Shown here piece after piece: positions 53,450 through 63,819 of a stretch of 64,000 bases of DNA (position 1 is the stretch's first letter; each line of letters starts with the position of its first letter). The stretch is taken from the NCBI RefSeq assembly GCF_001936475.1, contig NZ_MSPQ01000010.1:184176-248175 (forward strand), written 5' to 3'. The notes beneath the pieces were generated by a model. That model worked only from the letters and a program-made list of their open reading frames with translations. It was not told the origin of the DNA and made no database searches. Source of the DNA: Algoriphagus marinus. Its GTDB lineage: Bacteria; Bacteroidota; Bacteroidia; Cytophagales; Cyclobacteriaceae. A program made the translations under genes and the position numbers.

Positions 53450-54961
53450 TTAAACTCCAAACAACAATCGTGTCGGATCCTCAAGCAATTGCTTCACGCG
53501 AACCAAGAAGCTAACTGACTCACGCCCATCTATAATTCTATGATCATAAGACAATGCGATATACATCATCGGGAGAATTTTCACTTCCCCATTTACAGCC
53601 ATAGGACGTTCTACAATATTGTGCATTCCCAAGATTGCTGATTGAGGAGCGTTGATAATCGGAGTAGACATCATAGAACCGAAAACTCCACCATTGGTAA
53701 TAGTAAACGTTCCACCGGTCATTTCCTCGATTGATAATTTATTATCTCTTGCTTTGCCTGCTAGTCTGACGATCTCTTTTTCAATTTGATCAAATGACAT
53801 AGCCTCTGCATTTCTTACAACAGGAACAACCAATCCTTTTGGTGCAGATACGGCAATGGAGATATCGCAATAGTCATTGAAGACCATTTCATTTCCGTCG
53901 ATTTTCGCATTCACAGCCGGCCACTCCTGAAGTGCAACACAAACTGCTTTGGTGAAGAAAGACATAAATCCAAGACCTACGCCATGCTTTTCTTTGAATT
54001 GATCTTTGAACTTCGAACGCATATCCATGATCGGCTTCATATTGACCTCATTGAATGTGGTCAACATAGCAGTTTCATTTTTTACAGCCACCAGTCTTCT
54101 CGATACAGTTTTTCTTAAGGAAGACATTTTCTCTCTTCGCTCATTACGAGAGCCTGTTACAGAAACTGGAGCAGCCTCGACTTTAGGAGCAGGAGCTGGT
54201 GCAGGAGTTGATTTTTTAGCAGCTTCCGCATCCTCTTTAGTGATTCTGCCATCTTTACCTGAGCCAGAAACATCAGCTGGTGAAATACCTTTTTCAGATA
54301 GTATTTTAGCTGCAGCAGGGGACGCATGTCCTGTTGCGTAAGATTCCTTTCTTGAAGGAGCAGTCGAACTTGTAGCAGGAGCAGCGCTTGGGCTTTCCGC
54401 TTGAGCAGGTTCGCCTTCCATTACTTCAATCTTGCAGATCAATCCGCCAATTTCGAGTGTATCACCCTCTTTGGCTACTTGTCTTAAGATTCCGGAAGCT
54501 TCCGCAGGTAATTCAAATGTAGCTTTATCAGAATCTACCTCTGCGATGATCTCATCCAATTTCACAAAATCCCCATCCTTTTTGATCCAATTTGCAAGAG
54601 TGACCTCTGTGATTGATTCACCAACAGTTGGCACGACCATATCTTTGACTTCTCCGGTGGCCGAAGTTTTAGGCTTGGAATCCGCCTTTGGTGCGGGGCT
54701 GCTAGATTCGGATTTTGAAACTACAGAATCTTCATCGATCACACAGATCACAGCGCCAATTTCCAGTGTATCTCCTTCTTGGGCTTTTATACGAAGTACC
54801 CCTGCTGCCTCCGCAGGCAATTCAAAAGTAGCTTTATCGGATTCAAGCTCACACAGAACTTCGTCCATTTGGACTTGGTCTCCATCTTTTTTAAACCATT
54901 GGCCTATGGTCACTTCTGTGATTGATTCGCCTACAGCCGGAACTTTAATTTCTTTGCTCAT
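53450..54961 (-). CDS. sucB: 2-oxoglutarate dehydrogenase E2 (dihydrolipoyl succinyltransferase)
   Basis: 503 residues. Two lipoyl domains, with lipoyl Lys43 (ESDKATFE) and Lys145 (DSDKATFE), joined by Ala/Pro/Ser linkers. A peripheral subunit-binding domain follows ([12 protein letters not shown]...[11 protein letters not shown], about 212-247), then the catalytic domain with His474 and Asp478 in SYDHRIIDG. It moves the succinyl group from E1 to CoA. Most SucB proteins have a single lipoyl domain, so this one is longer. It lies 73 bases after sucA. Confidence 0.96.
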   Translation of the reverse strand: MSKEIKVPAVGESITEVTIGQWFKKDGDQVQMDEVLCELESDKATFELPAEAAGVLRIKAQEGDTLEIGAVICVIDEDSVVSKSESSSPAPKADSKPKTSATGEVKDMVVPTVGESITEVTLANWIKKDGDFVKLDEIIAEVDSDKATFELPAEASGILRQVAKEGDTLEIGGLICKIEVMEGEPAQAESPSAAPATSSTAPSRKESYATGHASPAAAKILSEKGISPADVSGSGKDGRITKEDAEAAKKSTPAPAPAPKVEAAPVSVTGSRNERREKMSSLRKTVSRRLVAVKNETAMLTTFNEVNMKPIMDMRSKFKDQFKEKHGVGLGFMSFFTKAVCVALQEWPAVNAKIDGNEMVFNDYCDISIAVSAPKGLVVPVVRNAEAMSFDQIEKEIVRLAGKARDNKLSIEEMTGGTFTITNGGVFGSMMSTPIINAPQSAILGMHNIVERPMAVNGEVKILPMMYIALSYDHRIIDGRESVSFLVRVKQLLEDPTRLLFGV

Positions 54962-55034
54962 GAGTTTTTAGTTTTTCTCCAGACAAAAGAGAGGAACAAA
55001 ATGATAGGATTATTTTGGTATTCTGAAAAGGAAA

Positions 55035-57830
55035 TCAATTCAGTTTTAGCGCTTTTGAAATGATGTTTTTCTGCTCTTCAACATGGACTTTATTGTATCC
55101 TGTTGCAGGAGAAGCGCTGGATTTTCTCGAAATCAGCTCCATAGGAATTTCCTTATAAAGCAATCTCAAAATATAATTCCAGTAGCCCATATTTTCAGGT
55201 TCTTCCTGAACCCAAACTACCTCAGCTTTAGAGTATCCTGAAAGAATATCTTGAATTTGTTTTTTAGGCAAAGGATGCAACTGCTCAATTCTGACGATTG
55301 CAACATCCTTGACTTTTTCTTTTTCTCGAGCCTCCTCTAGATCGTAATAGATTTTACCACTACAGAGGATTACTCTTTTCACATCCTTAGCGACTACTGT
55401 GGTATCCGGAAGAACCTCTCTGAATGAACCTGTAGTAAACTCAGAAAGAGGCGAAACAACCTTTGGATGTCTTAGCAGAGACTTTGGAGACATGACCACA
55501 CATGGTTTTCTAAATTCCCAAGTGAGTTGTCTTCTTAGCAAATGGAAGAAGTTAGAAGGTTCAGTCACATTAGCTACCACCATATTATATTCTGCTGAAA
55601 GCTGAAGAAAACGTTCCGGTCTTGCATTAGAGTGCTCCGGACCCTGACCTTCGTAGCCATGAGGAAGGAGCATCACCAAACCATTCATTTTTTGCCATTT
55701 GGACTCACCGGAAGAAATGAATTGGTCAATCATAGTCTGAGCTCCATTTGCGAAGTCTCCAAACTGCGCTTCCCAAATTGTTAAGGAATTAGGGTTAGCC
55801 ATTCCATAACCATATTCAAATCCCAATACCGCATATTCAGAAAGCAGGGAATTATAGATGTGAAATTGACCCTTTCGATCTTTTAATTCCAAAAGAGAAT
55901 TGAATTCCTGATTGGTATTAGCATCATGAATTACAGCATGGCGATGAGAGAATGTTCCTCGCTGGACATCTTGACCAGTCAAACGTACATTTTTTCCTTC
56001 CAAGAGCAGGGAACCATAAGCTAGGAGTTCTGCTGCAGCCCAGTTCAATTCTTTAGACTGGAAAAACATGTCTTTTCGCTGCTTAAGCTGTACTTCGATC
56101 TGCTTTATTGGCTTAAACCCTTTTGGAAGAACCGTTAGTGCTTCAGCAACCTTTTCGATTTCTGATTGACTTATACCAGTGGATGGAGATTGATCAAAAT
56201 CCTCCGGTTTAGATCTTCTTAAAGTACTCCACTCTTCTTCAAACTTGGTAGCTTGATAAGGCAAAGGCTTTTCTTTGACCATGTTCAAACGATCCTGAAG
56301 TAGTTGTCTAAACTCCTCATCCATTTGAGAAGCTATTTTTGCATCAAAATCACCTCGATCAGTTAAGCGCTTCACATAAATCTCACGCGGATTCGGATGT
56401 TTTGAAATGATATTGTAAAGTTCAGGTTGAGTGAATTTTGGTTCATCCGATTCGTTATGACCATGGCGTCTATAACATACCATATCCACAAAAATATCTT
56501 TGCTGAATTTTTGTCTAAACTCTGCAGCCAATTTAGCAGCAAACACTACCGCTTCAGCATTATCTCCATTTACGTGAATTACCGGTGCATCGATGATCTT
56601 TGCCACATCCGTACAATAGATAGATGTACGAGCATCATCAAAATCAGTAGTAAAACCAACCTGATTATTGATTACAAAATGAATAGTACCTCCGGTGTTA
56701 TAGCCTTCCAGTCCAGCCATTTGAGTCACCTCATAGACGATACCTTGACCAGCAACAGCCGCATCCCCATGTATCAGGATTGGTAAAGCTTTCTTTGCAT
56801 CACCCTTATGTTCAGAATCAATTTTGGCACGAATGAAACCTTCAACCACCGGATTTACCGCCTCTAAGTGAGAAGGGTTTGGTGCTAATTTTAAGTGAAC
56901 TTTATTAGAAGCTGGAGTGACAATATCACTGGAATAACCCATATGATATTTAACATCACCATCGCCCATAGTTAAATCAGGCTTTGCAGTACCTTCAAAT
57001 TCGGAAAAAATCTGCTCATACGTTTTTCCCATAATATTGGCTAGCACATTCAATCTACCACGGTGAGCCATTCCAATCATCACTTCCTTCACTCCAAGCT
57101 CGGAAGAAGCATTGATCACAGCATCCAAGAATGGAATAGTGCTCTCCCCACCTTCTAAAGAGAAACGCTTCTGCCCTAGATATTTGGTATGCAAAAAGTT
57201 CTCAAAAACTACAGCTTGGTTAAGTTTGAAGAGAATTCGTTTCTTATCATCATGAGAAGGATTGAAAGCCAATGCTTCCTTTTCCACCTTTGTCTTAAAC
57301 CAATCCAGCATCTCCGGGTCTCGAATATATAAGTATTCGAATCCCATTGGTCCTTCATAAATAGTTTTAAGAGAATCAATAATAACGGAAAGCTTTGCCT
57401 TACCAATACCAATCTCATTTCCGGCTTGAAACTCAGTATTCATATCTTCCTGGCCCAACCCAAAATCTTGAGGATCAATCAGAGCCTTGCGATCTCTTCT
57501 TTCTCTTACTGGATTGGTCTTTGACCTAAGATGCGCTCTAGACCGATGCGCATGGATCAAAGCTCTTACCTTGATTTCCTTAGGCAATTGCTCCATATCC
57601 ATGATAGTCCCTGGAGTGGCTAGTGCGCCATTCTTAGGAGAAGTAACATTGGCTGTTGGGACTACTGGCTGTGAGTCCTCATCAGATGCGTAATTAGTCA
57701 AAGCAAAATCAAAACCATCAAAGAATTCCTTCCAACTGGAATCAATCGAATCAGGGTCTGATTTATAAGAATGATACAGCTCGTCTACATAAGATACATG
57801 AGCATTGGCGATGTAAGAGAATTTATCCAT
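55035..57830 (-). CDS. sucA: 2-oxoglutarate dehydrogenase E1
   Basis: 931 residues from ATG 57830 (a TTG 15 bases upstream is rejected). N-terminal FSYIANAHVSYVDELYHSYK, then LIHAHRSRAHLRSKTNP, thiamine-diphosphate segment IGMAHRGRLNVLANIMGK, IHGDAAVAGQGIVYEV, and the C-terminal domain VMLLPHGYEGQGPEHSNAR and VWVQEEPENMGYWNYI. It decarboxylates 2-oxoglutarate and passes the succinyl group to the SucB lipoyl arms in the TCA cycle. It is the first gene of the sucA-sucB-lpdA group. Confidence 0.98.
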   Translation of the reverse strand: MDKFSYIANAHVSYVDELYHSYKSDPDSIDSSWKEFFDGFDFALTNYASDEDSQPVVPTANVTSPKNGALATPGTIMDMEQLPKEIKVRALIHAHRSRAHLRSKTNPVRERRDRKALIDPQDFGLGQEDMNTEFQAGNEIGIGKAKLSVIIDSLKTIYEGPMGFEYLYIRDPEMLDWFKTKVEKEALAFNPSHDDKKRILFKLNQAVVFENFLHTKYLGQKRFSLEGGESTIPFLDAVINASSELGVKEVMIGMAHRGRLNVLANIMGKTYEQIFSEFEGTAKPDLTMGDGDVKYHMGYSSDIVTPASNKVHLKLAPNPSHLEAVNPVVEGFIRAKIDSEHKGDAKKALPILIHGDAAVAGQGIVYEVTQMAGLEGYNTGGTIHFVINNQVGFTTDFDDARTSIYCTDVAKIIDAPVIHVNGDNAEAVVFAAKLAAEFRQKFSKDIFVDMVCYRRHGHNESDEPKFTQPELYNIISKHPNPREIYVKRLTDRGDFDAKIASQMDEEFRQLLQDRLNMVKEKPLPYQATKFEEEWSTLRRSKPEDFDQSPSTGISQSEIEKVAEALTVLPKGFKPIKQIEVQLKQRKDMFFQSKELNWAAAELLAYGSLLLEGKNVRLTGQDVQRGTFSHRHAVIHDANTNQEFNSLLELKDRKGQFHIYNSLLSEYAVLGFEYGYGMANPNSLTIWEAQFGDFANGAQTMIDQFISSGESKWQKMNGLVMLLPHGYEGQGPEHSNARPERFLQLSAEYNMVVANVTEPSNFFHLLRRQLTWEFRKPCVVMSPKSLLRHPKVVSPLSEFTTGSFREVLPDTTVVAKDVKRVILCSGKIYYDLEEAREKEKVKDVAIVRIEQLHPLPKKQIQDILSGYSKAEVVWVQEEPENMGYWNYILRLLYKEIPMELISRKSSASPATGYNKVHVEEQKNIISKALKLN

Positions 57831-57922
57831 TTCGTTGATTGACAAAGAGCAAATCTAACTTCTTAAACTGAGTTTAAAAAATTGCTTATTTGCTTTTCCA
57901 AATATTAATCTTAAAATAAAAA

Positions 57923-57947
57923 AGGCAGCGCTTTTAGCGCTGCCTTA
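57923..57947 (-). terminator. Terminator of the SusC/SusD operon
   Basis: Perfect 11-bp arms AAGGCAGCGCT / AGCGCTGCCTT with a 3-nt loop and TTTTTTATTTT on the minus strand, 20 bases after the stop codon of the gene at 57968. Confidence 0.9.
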
Positions 57948-57967
57948 AACTTACTTAAAAGTTACAA

Positions 57968-58912
57968 TTATCTGAGACCAGCAGGCCAAGGCTTACCAGC
58001 GTTGGATTTAACTTTTACAATTCCTGTGTCCCCGTAACCATTTAAGAATCTAAAGGTTAAGACTTCAGGAGTCGAACTGATAAAAGTCATTGAATATGGA
58101 GAACTATACTGATCTGCTCCACTCATACTCAATAAACCACAAGCATCGCTAATACTAACATTTCCTGAGTATGTGTCGTCTTGACATCCATACAAACCAA
58201 ATGTTCCATCAGAAATCAGGTAACGAGTAGAAGTACCCACCTTAGTCCATGTAGTCTTTCCAGTAAATGTATTTCCTGGGCAAGTTCCATAAATAGACTC
58301 CTGTTCAGTAACTGTGAAATCATAAGTACCTGCCAAATCAGATGGACAGATCACAGCTACATTGTAAAGGAATGGAGAAGCGTAGAATACACCACCTGCT
58401 ACGTCACCAGATAAATTGGTGTTTGTAAATTTGCGACCGAAACGATCATTTAACACTAATCTAAATTCAAAGACATCTCCACCTTCGATTTCTGCAGCAG
58501 TTAAGCCAACAGCAGAAATAGCTTCTGCAGCGGTAATTAAAATGCCAGCTCTAAGAAACCTTGAATCTGAATTAGGAGCAAAATCTGATTTCTGAAGAGT
58601 TTTTATAAGAACATCAGCCTCCGGGGTATATTCTAAACCAACTCCGGGAACTAATCTCCTATGTCTTACTCTTACCTCAACTGTCTCTACAGTACCACCA
58701 TCCTCTGCATCAACTGCCTCAATCGTAATGTCAAACTTAGCGTTTGCAAGATCGAAGAAGTTGAAGGACGTGCTTGTTCTCGAGATAGTTCTCAAATAAG
58801 CTGCTGTGTCGAAATCGGAATAGGGAACACTAGGATCCACAAAATCACGACAAGAGCTCAGGAACACAACTGCACCAAGCAGTAATCCAAAACTATATTT
58901 AAATATTTTCAT
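57968..58912 (-). CDS. Surface lipoprotein of the SusC/SusD operon
   Basis: 314 residues from ATG 58912, which starts the lipoprotein signal MKIFKYSFGLLLGAVVFLSSC; the frame is open 32 codons further upstream, overlapping susD, but without a leader. The mature part is beta-rich, with an Ig-like region (KFDITIEAVDAEDGGTVETV) and a C-terminal domain with paired cysteines (VICPSDLAG, IYGTCPGN, GLYGCQDD, SDACGLLS). It resembles no named SusE/SusF family. It is the third gene of the operon, 19 bases after susD, and probably binds the same ligand at the surface. Confidence 0.75.
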   Translation of the reverse strand: MKIFKYSFGLLLGAVVFLSSCRDFVDPSVPYSDFDTAAYLRTISRTSTSFNFFDLANAKFDITIEAVDAEDGGTVETVEVRVRHRRLVPGVGLEYTPEADVLIKTLQKSDFAPNSDSRFLRAGILITAAEAISAVGLTAAEIEGGDVFEFRLVLNDRFGRKFTNTNLSGDVAGGVFYASPFLYNVAVICPSDLAGTYDFTVTEQESIYGTCPGNTFTGKTTWTKVGTSTRYLISDGTFGLYGCQDDTYSGNVSISDACGLLSMSGADQYSSPYSMTFISSTPEVLTFRFLNGYGDTGIVKVKSNAGKPWPAGLR

Positions 58913-58931
58913 TTTTCTTATTTTTAATTGG

Positions 58932-60584
58932 TTAGTCGACCCAAGCGTTACCTGCAGGATTATTATCCCAGAATACCTGAACAGCTTGATCTGCTTTCTG
59001 AACCGCATTGATATTAGTAACCAAGTAGTTCAATGGATAGAAGAATGAACGAGGGAAAGTTCCTGGGTTCGTCTCTAAGCCCGGCTGCATAATTGAAGGC
59101 TCACCAGTTCTTCTGTAGAGATTATAAGCTTCAGTACCATTACCGAATAGTGACAACCAGTACTCTCTGCCAATCACATACATTTTACTAGGAACACCCG
59201 GAGATGGAGCTGCATCATATTGGGCACCTACGTAAGCAAGATAGTTTGTAACAGAAGCTGCATAATCTGCATCTGAAGTAAATGCTGTAATTACACCTGA
59301 CTCCGTTGTGGTCTTACTCCAGCTTCTTACATATTCCATATGCTTTTTGATCCCTGAAAGCATCAAATCCTTTGGACTTCCAGCAGTACCTAGCATCAAA
59401 GCAGATTCTGCCAACATAAAGTCAACATAAGCAGCCAACATGATTGGGTGAATACCAGCTCCTTGAGCTCCAAGAGCTACGTTATTCACAGGAGCACCAG
59501 AATTATTATCAAATCGACCACCTGCAGGGAATACACCCCAAGCAGTTCGCTTCAATCCATCTGGTGGAATACCGTCTGGATCTAAGTGATCACGACCCCA
59601 ATAACCTCTAGTGCCAGGCAAACAATAAATGAAATTACCTACTAAATACTGAGGGGGAGCGATTTGAGTAATACACTCAATTTCATCTGAATTGGTAGAA
59701 TTAACCAAAGTCTGGCGATACATGTAGTAACGAACTCGAGGATCATCAAAACCCTTAGCTTCAGTCAAGTGCCACATATAGAATGTAGATTGGTAATCAC
59801 CACCACCTGAGGTGTATTGGCCTGCGAAGCGTGGATGTCTTGAATCCGGATCAGCTCGGGTTGTACCAAACTTCCAAACGAAATCATCACCTACTTTAAG
59901 GAAATTATTAGCAGCAATAAGTGCGTCAATTCCAGCTTTAGATTCAGCCGTCTTTACCAATCTAGTATTCAGGAAATATCTCAATTTAAGAGTATTAACT
60001 AATCTACCCCATTTGGTATAATTTCTAGCATAAAAATAATCATTAGGAGTACCTGAAGAAGGAGTTGCTTTAAAATGTGCATCTGCCTGATTCAACGCTT
60101 CCAAAGCGGCAGCATAAACTGATTCACCCGAATCAACCTTAGGGTTGAAATTAGAAGGATCAAGTGCTTCAGAAAGCGGAACATCACCATATGAATCAAC
60201 CATGTGCATATACACCATAGCTTTGATAGTTTTAGCTATTCCCAAATGCCTTTGCAAATTCGCCTCTTCAGCCAAAGGTTCAAGGAAAGCAATATCAGCA
60301 AGAATTCCTGAATAAGCTCCAGTCCAATAGCCGTTGGTAGTAGATGGAGTGTAAGCTCCTTCATATTGTGCGCTTCCCTGATTGATGATTCTTGTCAATC
60401 TCATTCCATCGTCACCAACGGTGTTGAAGAAACCTTGATATCCAAGTTGGATACTATTCAATAAGAAGTCTGGAGATGCCGTAGCAGCAGTTACTGCGTT
60501 TGGATCATCTTGTAGATCGAGGTCACATGACGTTGCAAATAACATACTTGCAGCGATCATTAGACTATATATTTTTCTTTTCAT
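58932..60584 (-). CDS. SusD/RagB-family outer-membrane lipoprotein
   Basis: 550 residues. Lipobox in MKRKIYSLMIAASMLFATSC. The fold is that of the SusD-like_2 group, with TPR-like helices: QLGYQGFFNTVGDDGMRLTR, then MVYMHMVDSYGDVPLSEAL near 130-148, and WGRLVNTLKLRYFLNTRLV near 195-213, common in SusD proteins. It forms the lid over the SusC transporter and catches the ligand. It lies 19 bases after susC. No polysaccharide-degrading enzyme is nearby, so the ligand may be a peptide or another nutrient. Confidence 0.94.
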   Translation of the reverse strand: MKRKIYSLMIAASMLFATSCDLDLQDDPNAVTAATASPDFLLNSIQLGYQGFFNTVGDDGMRLTRIINQGSAQYEGAYTPSTTNGYWTGAYSGILADIAFLEPLAEEANLQRHLGIAKTIKAMVYMHMVDSYGDVPLSEALDPSNFNPKVDSGESVYAAALEALNQADAHFKATPSSGTPNDYFYARNYTKWGRLVNTLKLRYFLNTRLVKTAESKAGIDALIAANNFLKVGDDFVWKFGTTRADPDSRHPRFAGQYTSGGGDYQSTFYMWHLTEAKGFDDPRVRYYMYRQTLVNSTNSDEIECITQIAPPQYLVGNFIYCLPGTRGYWGRDHLDPDGIPPDGLKRTAWGVFPAGGRFDNNSGAPVNNVALGAQGAGIHPIMLAAYVDFMLAESALMLGTAGSPKDLMLSGIKKHMEYVRSWSKTTTESGVITAFTSDADYAASVTNYLAYVGAQYDAAPSPGVPSKMYVIGREYWLSLFGNGTEAYNLYRRTGEPSIMQPGLETNPGTFPRSFFYPLNYLVTNINAVQKADQAVQVFWDNNPAGNAWVD

Positions 60585-60603
60585 TGTATTTCAGTTTTGG
60601 GGA

Positions 60604-63600
60604 TTAGAATGTAAGTGTTACAGTTCCACCAAATCTTCGTGAACTAGGTCCAGTCACGAAATCGAAACCTAAACCGTTACCAACACCAGTTCCTAACACG
60701 TCTACATCAAAGTTCATGTTTGGAGGGAAGTTCAACGCTTTAAACCAAAGGTTACTTCCACTAACAGCTACTGAAGCTCTTTTGAAAGGAGTCTTAGCCA
60801 TCAAGTTAGAAGGTAATTCATATCCTAAGGAAAGTTCTCTTAGTCTAATCATCGAACCGTCAAAAATATTCGGCTCATCAGTCGCTCCCTGATAACCTCC
60901 GAAGAAGTAATTAGAAGCAGTGATTTGGATATCATTTGGAGTTCCATCTTCTTTCACACCTGGCATAATGAAGGTCAATTCTCTATCAACAACTGGATCT
61001 TTTGTTACACCTCTTGCAAGAGTTGCTGTTACAGTGTTAGAGAATACGTCTCCTTTATGTCTGTACTCAAGCATTGCATTCAATGTAAATCCTTTGTAGG
61101 AGAAAGTATTAATCCAAGAACCATTCCAACGCGGGTTAGGATCACCTAATACCACAAGATCTGAAGTTGGCTTGTGAAGACCATTTGAAAGAATGATCGG
61201 CTGTCCAGTCTGCTCATCTCTTTCGAATCCAATTCCTTTGATAATATTGAAAGGCTGACCTGGGATAGCAAAGTTACCTAGCGTAGTAAAACCAGCTACA
61301 ACTACTTCTTCCAATCCACCACCTAGTTCCATGGTCACTGAACGATACATAGACCAGTTCACTGTAGACTCCCAACGGAATCCAGATGCAGTAGAGATCG
61401 GCGTTACAGTTGCCTGAAATTCAATACCTCTAGTTCTCAATTTACCAATATTAATCTGAGTAGAAGTAAATCCTGTTGCAGGATCAATTGGCGAGTTGGT
61501 AATCAAATCACGGGTATTCTTCTCATAAAGTGAAAGGTCGAATCTCAACTTATTGTTGAACATAACACCTTCTACACCAAATTCGAATTCTTCCTGTAGC
61601 TCTGGTTTCAAGTTTGGATTACCCAATCTATCTGCAACTGCATGTGTTTGGGTTACAGCACCACCAACATCAAAAGCTCTTGCACGCTGAGCAAGGATAT
61701 TTCTTGTTCTGTATGGAGGAGGAAAACCTGCAGAAGTACCATAAGCAAGTCTCAACTTCAAATCGTTAACTGTAGAAGAATTCCAGTTGAATGCTGTACT
61801 AGGAATGAACGAAACTGAAGCTCCAGGGTAAAGGATTCTTCTGTTCTCTGGCTCTACTGTAGAAGTCCAGTCATTTCTTGCAGATAAATTCAGGTATAGG
61901 TAATTGGAATAATCCAAAGTTACGTTTGCGTAAATTCCCATTCTTCGCTCTTCCTGTGTGAAGTTCATTCCACCTCCAGTATAAGCATCATTACTTGATG
62001 AGTTGGTAAAGTTAGAGTGACGGAACAATCCGAAAGCCAATTGTCCTTGAGATGCCACACCTACTTGCTCGTAGCTATCATATCTTGAGTTACCTCCTAA
62101 CAAGAATGACATTCCAATCTTGTCTGAGAACTCGGTCTTATAGTTTAAAACTAGATCTTGATTCCAGATTGTATTAGTCAAGTTAATTGTTCTGTAATAA
62201 CCTGACTGTGTAGCCAAGCTAGAAGATGGTCCTCCTTTGTTATACTGTGCTTCCTGAGTCTCAGTATAGGTATCTAGACCTAATCTATAAGTGATAGAGA
62301 AATCATCTGTCAAATCATACACCAAAGAGGTAGAGTTGAAGAAACGCTGTACATCGGAAGTATTCACATAATTTTTAACCAACCAATTTGGGTTAACGAT
62401 GTCATTACCACCTCTGTAGTAAACAGAGCTCTTATCTACAGGATTCTCAAAAGGAAGACCTTTCAAATCCACAGATCTTGGAGTATAAAGCACGTGTGCA
62501 AATACAGAAGGAATACCTCCAGAAGGACCTGAACCAAATGCAGCATTTACAGGAGGAGACTGAAGGTCAGTGATCGCAAAAGTAAATGAAGAGTTCACTG
62601 AAAGTTTATCAGTTACTGCAGAATTAATACCCAAACCGAAGTTATACTTTTTCAAGTTGTTACCAGGAGTAAAGCCTTCGTCATCGGTATATCCGAAACT
62701 TGCGCTGTATCCAGTTCGATCAGAACCACCAGCAATCTGAATTGAGGTATTAGAAACCAAACCAGTTCTGAAGAATGCAGTTGAAGGATCCTCATAAGCT
62801 TTGTACTCATATTGTACTGGAGTACCACCTACAATTCCATCAACCCAGAACTGAGGAAATGCCTCACGTACTGACGCTACAGATGAAGTCGCATATGGGT
62901 GATTCACTGTAAGTCCCTGATCCATTCTAGGACCAAAGTTAGAGAAGAAGAAACCTGGAGTCTGCTGGAAACCATTACCGTATACTGTACCATAAGTTGG
63001 CAAAGAAGCTGCCTTATTAGAGAATACAGATTGGTTGATTGTTACTTCAGCAGTTTTTCTTTTGGAAGCACCAGATTTGGTCGTAATCAAGATTACACCA
63101 TTTCTACCCTGATCACCATAAAGAACAGTTGCTGATAGACCTTTCAAAACAGACATAGACTCGATGTTGTTAGGGTCGATGTCCAAAAATCTTGAAGAAG
63201 TAGTAGCACCACCTGTAGTGAAACCGTTAGTGTTGTTTGTACTAGTGTTGAAAGGAACACCATCTACGACAAACAGAGGCTGGTTGGAACCGGTAGCAGA
63301 GGAGTAACCTCTAATTACCATGTTAGTACCAGATCCTGACATACCGTTAGTAGAGGTGATATTCACACCTGGTACTTTTCCTTGCAAAACACGGGCTACG
63401 TCTTGCTCTGGACGATTTTCAAGTTGCTCATTGCCTACGGAAGTCACTCCATAACCCAATGCTTTCTTTTCCCTTTCAATACCGATCGCCGTTACTACCA
63501 CTTCGGATAGCTGAGACGCGTCAGTTGTTAAGGTAATGTTAATCACGGTCCGATTGCCAATTGCCTCTTCTGAAGTCTGTAGACCTACAAAAGAGAAAAT

Positions 63601-63819
63601 CAGGACATCGGATCCCGCAGGTACGTTAATGGAATAGTTACCATCCAAATCGGTGGTAGTACCCACTGTCGTACCCTTCACGAGGACGGTTGCACCTGGC
63701 AAGCCTAGTCCATCTTCATCGGAAATTACCTTGCCGGTAATCACCCGTTGCTGCGCCGACACCTCAAAACTGAGTGTCATGGTGAAAAGCGCAACAACCA
63801 AGAGTAAAGCTTTTCTCAT
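60604..63819 (-). CDS. SusC/RagA-family TonB-linked outer-membrane transporter
   Basis: 1071 residues, the usual SusC length. Signal peptide MRKALLLVVALFTMTLSFEV (cut near SAQ). A carboxypeptidase-regulatory-like domain (VITGKVISDEDGLGLPGATV, about 25-100) leads to the SusC linker LSEVVVTAIGIEREKKALGYG. The plug domain follows (VPGVNITSTNGMSGSGTNMV, MSVLKGLSATVLYGDQGRNG), then a 22-strand barrel to the terminal strand RFGGTVTLTF. It works with the downstream SusD lipoprotein to import a bound ligand with TonB energy. The DNA upstream (63820-64000) is very AT-rich and should carry the promoter; no perfect -7 box was found. Confidence 0.95.
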   Translation of the reverse strand: MRKALLLVVALFTMTLSFEVSAQQRVITGKVISDEDGLGLPGATVLVKGTTVGTTTDLDGNYSINVPAGSDVLIFSFVGLQTSEEAIGNRTVINITLTTDASQLSEVVVTAIGIEREKKALGYGVTSVGNEQLENRPEQDVARVLQGKVPGVNITSTNGMSGSGTNMVIRGYSSATGSNQPLFVVDGVPFNTSTNNTNGFTTGGATTSSRFLDIDPNNIESMSVLKGLSATVLYGDQGRNGVILITTKSGASKRKTAEVTINQSVFSNKAASLPTYGTVYGNGFQQTPGFFFSNFGPRMDQGLTVNHPYATSSVASVREAFPQFWVDGIVGGTPVQYEYKAYEDPSTAFFRTGLVSNTSIQIAGGSDRTGYSASFGYTDDEGFTPGNNLKKYNFGLGINSAVTDKLSVNSSFTFAITDLQSPPVNAAFGSGPSGGIPSVFAHVLYTPRSVDLKGLPFENPVDKSSVYYRGGNDIVNPNWLVKNYVNTSDVQRFFNSTSLVYDLTDDFSITYRLGLDTYTETQEAQYNKGGPSSSLATQSGYYRTINLTNTIWNQDLVLNYKTEFSDKIGMSFLLGGNSRYDSYEQVGVASQGQLAFGLFRHSNFTNSSSNDAYTGGGMNFTQEERRMGIYANVTLDYSNYLYLNLSARNDWTSTVEPENRRILYPGASVSFIPSTAFNWNSSTVNDLKLRLAYGTSAGFPPPYRTRNILAQRARAFDVGGAVTQTHAVADRLGNPNLKPELQEEFEFGVEGVMFNNKLRFDLSLYEKNTRDLITNSPIDPATGFTSTQINIGKLRTRGIEFQATVTPISTASGFRWESTVNWSMYRSVTMELGGGLEEVVVAGFTTLGNFAIPGQPFNIIKGIGFERDEQTGQPIILSNGLHKPTSDLVVLGDPNPRWNGSWINTFSYKGFTLNAMLEYRHKGDVFSNTVTATLARGVTKDPVVDRELTFIMPGVKEDGTPNDIQITASNYFFGGYQGATDEPNIFDGSMIRLRELSLGYELPSNLMAKTPFKRASVAVSGSNLWFKALNFPPNMNFDVDVLGTGVGNGLGFDFVTGPSSRRFGGTVTLTF

